DNA of 6,628 bases from Micrococcaceae bacterium UBA6021 (GTDB taxonomy: Bacteria > Actinomycetota > Actinomycetes > Actinomycetales > Micrococcaceae). The stretch covers positions 18,343 to 24,970 of the forward strand of contig DIZT01000296.1 in the NCBI GenBank assembly GCA_002427975.1, in the 5' to 3' direction. Position numbers and translations under genes: made by a program. The notes under the pieces are model-generated. The model had not been told where the DNA came from and searched no databases. It worked only from the letters and a program-made list of their open reading frames with translations. Positions 5,966 to 6,628 of the stretch are shown one piece after another (the first letter of the stretch is position 1; each line of letters starts with the position of its first letter).

Positions 5966-6586
5966 CTACTCGAACCGGGACGGGTCCCCAGTGCCGCGCC
6001 GGACCACCTCGGCCACGCCGCTGGAATAGTCGATCACCGTGGTGGGCTCTGCCCCGCAGTCGCCGGAATCGATGACGGCGTCCACCTCGTGCTCAAGCCG
6101 TTCCTTGATTTCCCAGCCCTGGGTCAATGGGTCTTCTTCGTCCGGGAGAAGCAGGGTGCTGGAGAGCAGCGGTTCGCCGAGCTCGGCCAGCAGTGCCTGG
6201 ACCACCCGGTTGTCCGGGATCCGCACGCCCACCGTCTTTTTCTTCGGGTGCAGCAGCCGGCGCGGTACTTCCTTGGTGGCAGGCAGGATGAAGGTGTAGC
6301 TTCCGGGCGTGACGGCCTTGATGGCGCGGAAGACATCGTTGCCGATGTTCACGAACTGGCCCAGCTGGGCGAAGTCCTTGCACACCAGGGTGAAATGGTG
6401 CTTGTCGTCGAGTTTGCGGATATTCCGGATCCGGTCCAGCGCGTCCTTGTTGCCCAGCTGGGCCCCGAGCGCGTAGCAGCTGTCCGTAGGGTAGGCGATC
6501 AGACCGCCGTCGAGCACAATCTTCACCGCCTGCGTGATGGCGCGGGGCTGGGGATCCTGGGGATGAACATCAAAGTATCTGGCCAT
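5966..6586 (-). CDS. yciO: YciO family protein (Sua5/YrdC/YciO superfamily)
   Basis: The protein has the YrdC-type alpha/beta fold that binds double-stranded RNA/tRNA or nucleotides; TsaC/Sua5 relatives make threonylcarbamoyl-AMP for the t6A tRNA modification. At 206 aa it equals the length of E. coli YciO as I recall it and matches it along the whole length: RYFDVHP (3-9), YPTDSCYALG (32-41), HHFTLVCKD (63-71), PGSYTFIL (94-101), KEVPRRLLHPKKKTVGVRIP (105-124), PTTVID (181-186) and VVRRGTGD (194-201). Where TsaC/Sua5 has a conserved SxN motif, this protein reads LLSSTLLLP (140-148), so the Asn is absent, as in YciO. This points to the YciO subgroup rather than the true t6A synthase, so automatic naming as L-threonylcarbamoyladenylate synthase may be wrong. 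The start ATG 6586 gives the family N-terminus. A TAGGCT box lies 7 bases upstream on the minus strand. Confidence 0.92.
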   Translation of the reverse strand: MARYFDVHPQDPQPRAITQAVKIVLDGGLIAYPTDSCYALGAQLGNKDALDRIRNIRKLDDKHHFTLVCKDFAQLGQFVNIGNDVFRAIKAVTPGSYTFILPATKEVPRRLLHPKKKTVGVRIPDNRVVQALLAELGEPLLSSTLLLPDEEDPLTQGWEIKERLEHEVDAVIDSGDCGAEPTTVIDYSSGVAEVVRRGTGDPSRFE

Positions 6587-6593
6587 GCTCCTG

Positions 6594-6599
6594 AGCCTA
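6594..6599 (-). promoter_or_regulatory. Candidate -10 box (TAGGCT) for yciO
   Basis: On the minus strand TAGGCT (TANNNT) ends 7 bases before ATG 6586. No good -35 element is visible in the remaining sequence. The bases between (CAGGAGC) contain AGGAG too close to the ATG for a normal Shine-Dalgarno spacing, which fits leaderless expression but does not prove it. Confidence 0.35.
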
Positions 6600-6628
6600 C
6601 GACCCCGGCAGGCGATAGCGCACGCGGG

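Noticed and set aside
1..6628. CRISPR arrays, tRNA or rRNA genes, insertion sequences, attachment sites
   Set aside because: No regularly spaced repeats, no cloverleaf or rRNA-like sequence, no transposase or integrase and no terminal inverted repeats were seen on either strand.

Overview
The window is a GC-rich stretch of bacterial chromosome carrying six protein-coding genes. There is no sign of phage, insertion sequences, CRISPR or RNA genes. The high-GC coding, the third-position G/C bias and the gene types (a long-form HrpB helicase, a stand-alone Prim-Pol of the actinobacterial NHEJ-polymerase group, promoter-like TANNNT boxes directly upstream of start codons) suggest a high-GC actinobacterium. 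My best guess is an Arthrobacter/Pseudarthrobacter-like member of the Micrococcaceae, but this is an impression from protein style and not a database result.

Layout from left to right: (1) a two-domain sulfurtransferase of the SseA type (+, 62-889); (2) a 92-residue protein of unknown function (-, 896-1174); (3) the DEVH-box ATP-dependent helicase HrpB (+, 1253-3958); (4) an alpha/beta hydrolase of the KANL3/Tex30-like, dienelactone-hydrolase-related group (-, 4184-4861); (5) a stand-alone LigD-type polymerase/primase without a ligase domain (+, 4941-5957); (6) a YciO protein of the Sua5/YrdC/YciO superfamily (-, 5966-6586).

The six genes strictly alternate in strand (+ - + - + -), so no two neighbours can share a simple operon and each must be its own transcription unit. 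Convergent pairs meet with gaps of 6, 225 and 8 bases. The two divergent gaps are 78 and 79 bases. I see no pathway that joins the genes; they look like independent housekeeping or repair functions (sulfur transfer, RNA helicase, hydrolase, DNA repair polymerase, YciO).

The most interesting small-scale signals are candidate leaderless promoters (a TANNNT box 6-7 bases before the start codon, with no clear Shine-Dalgarno) for three genes and a weaker one for hrpB, a perfect 12-bp inverted repeat inside the last codons of hrpB, and a 16-bp palindrome upstream of the sulfurtransferase. I found no convincing undescribed multi-gene system.
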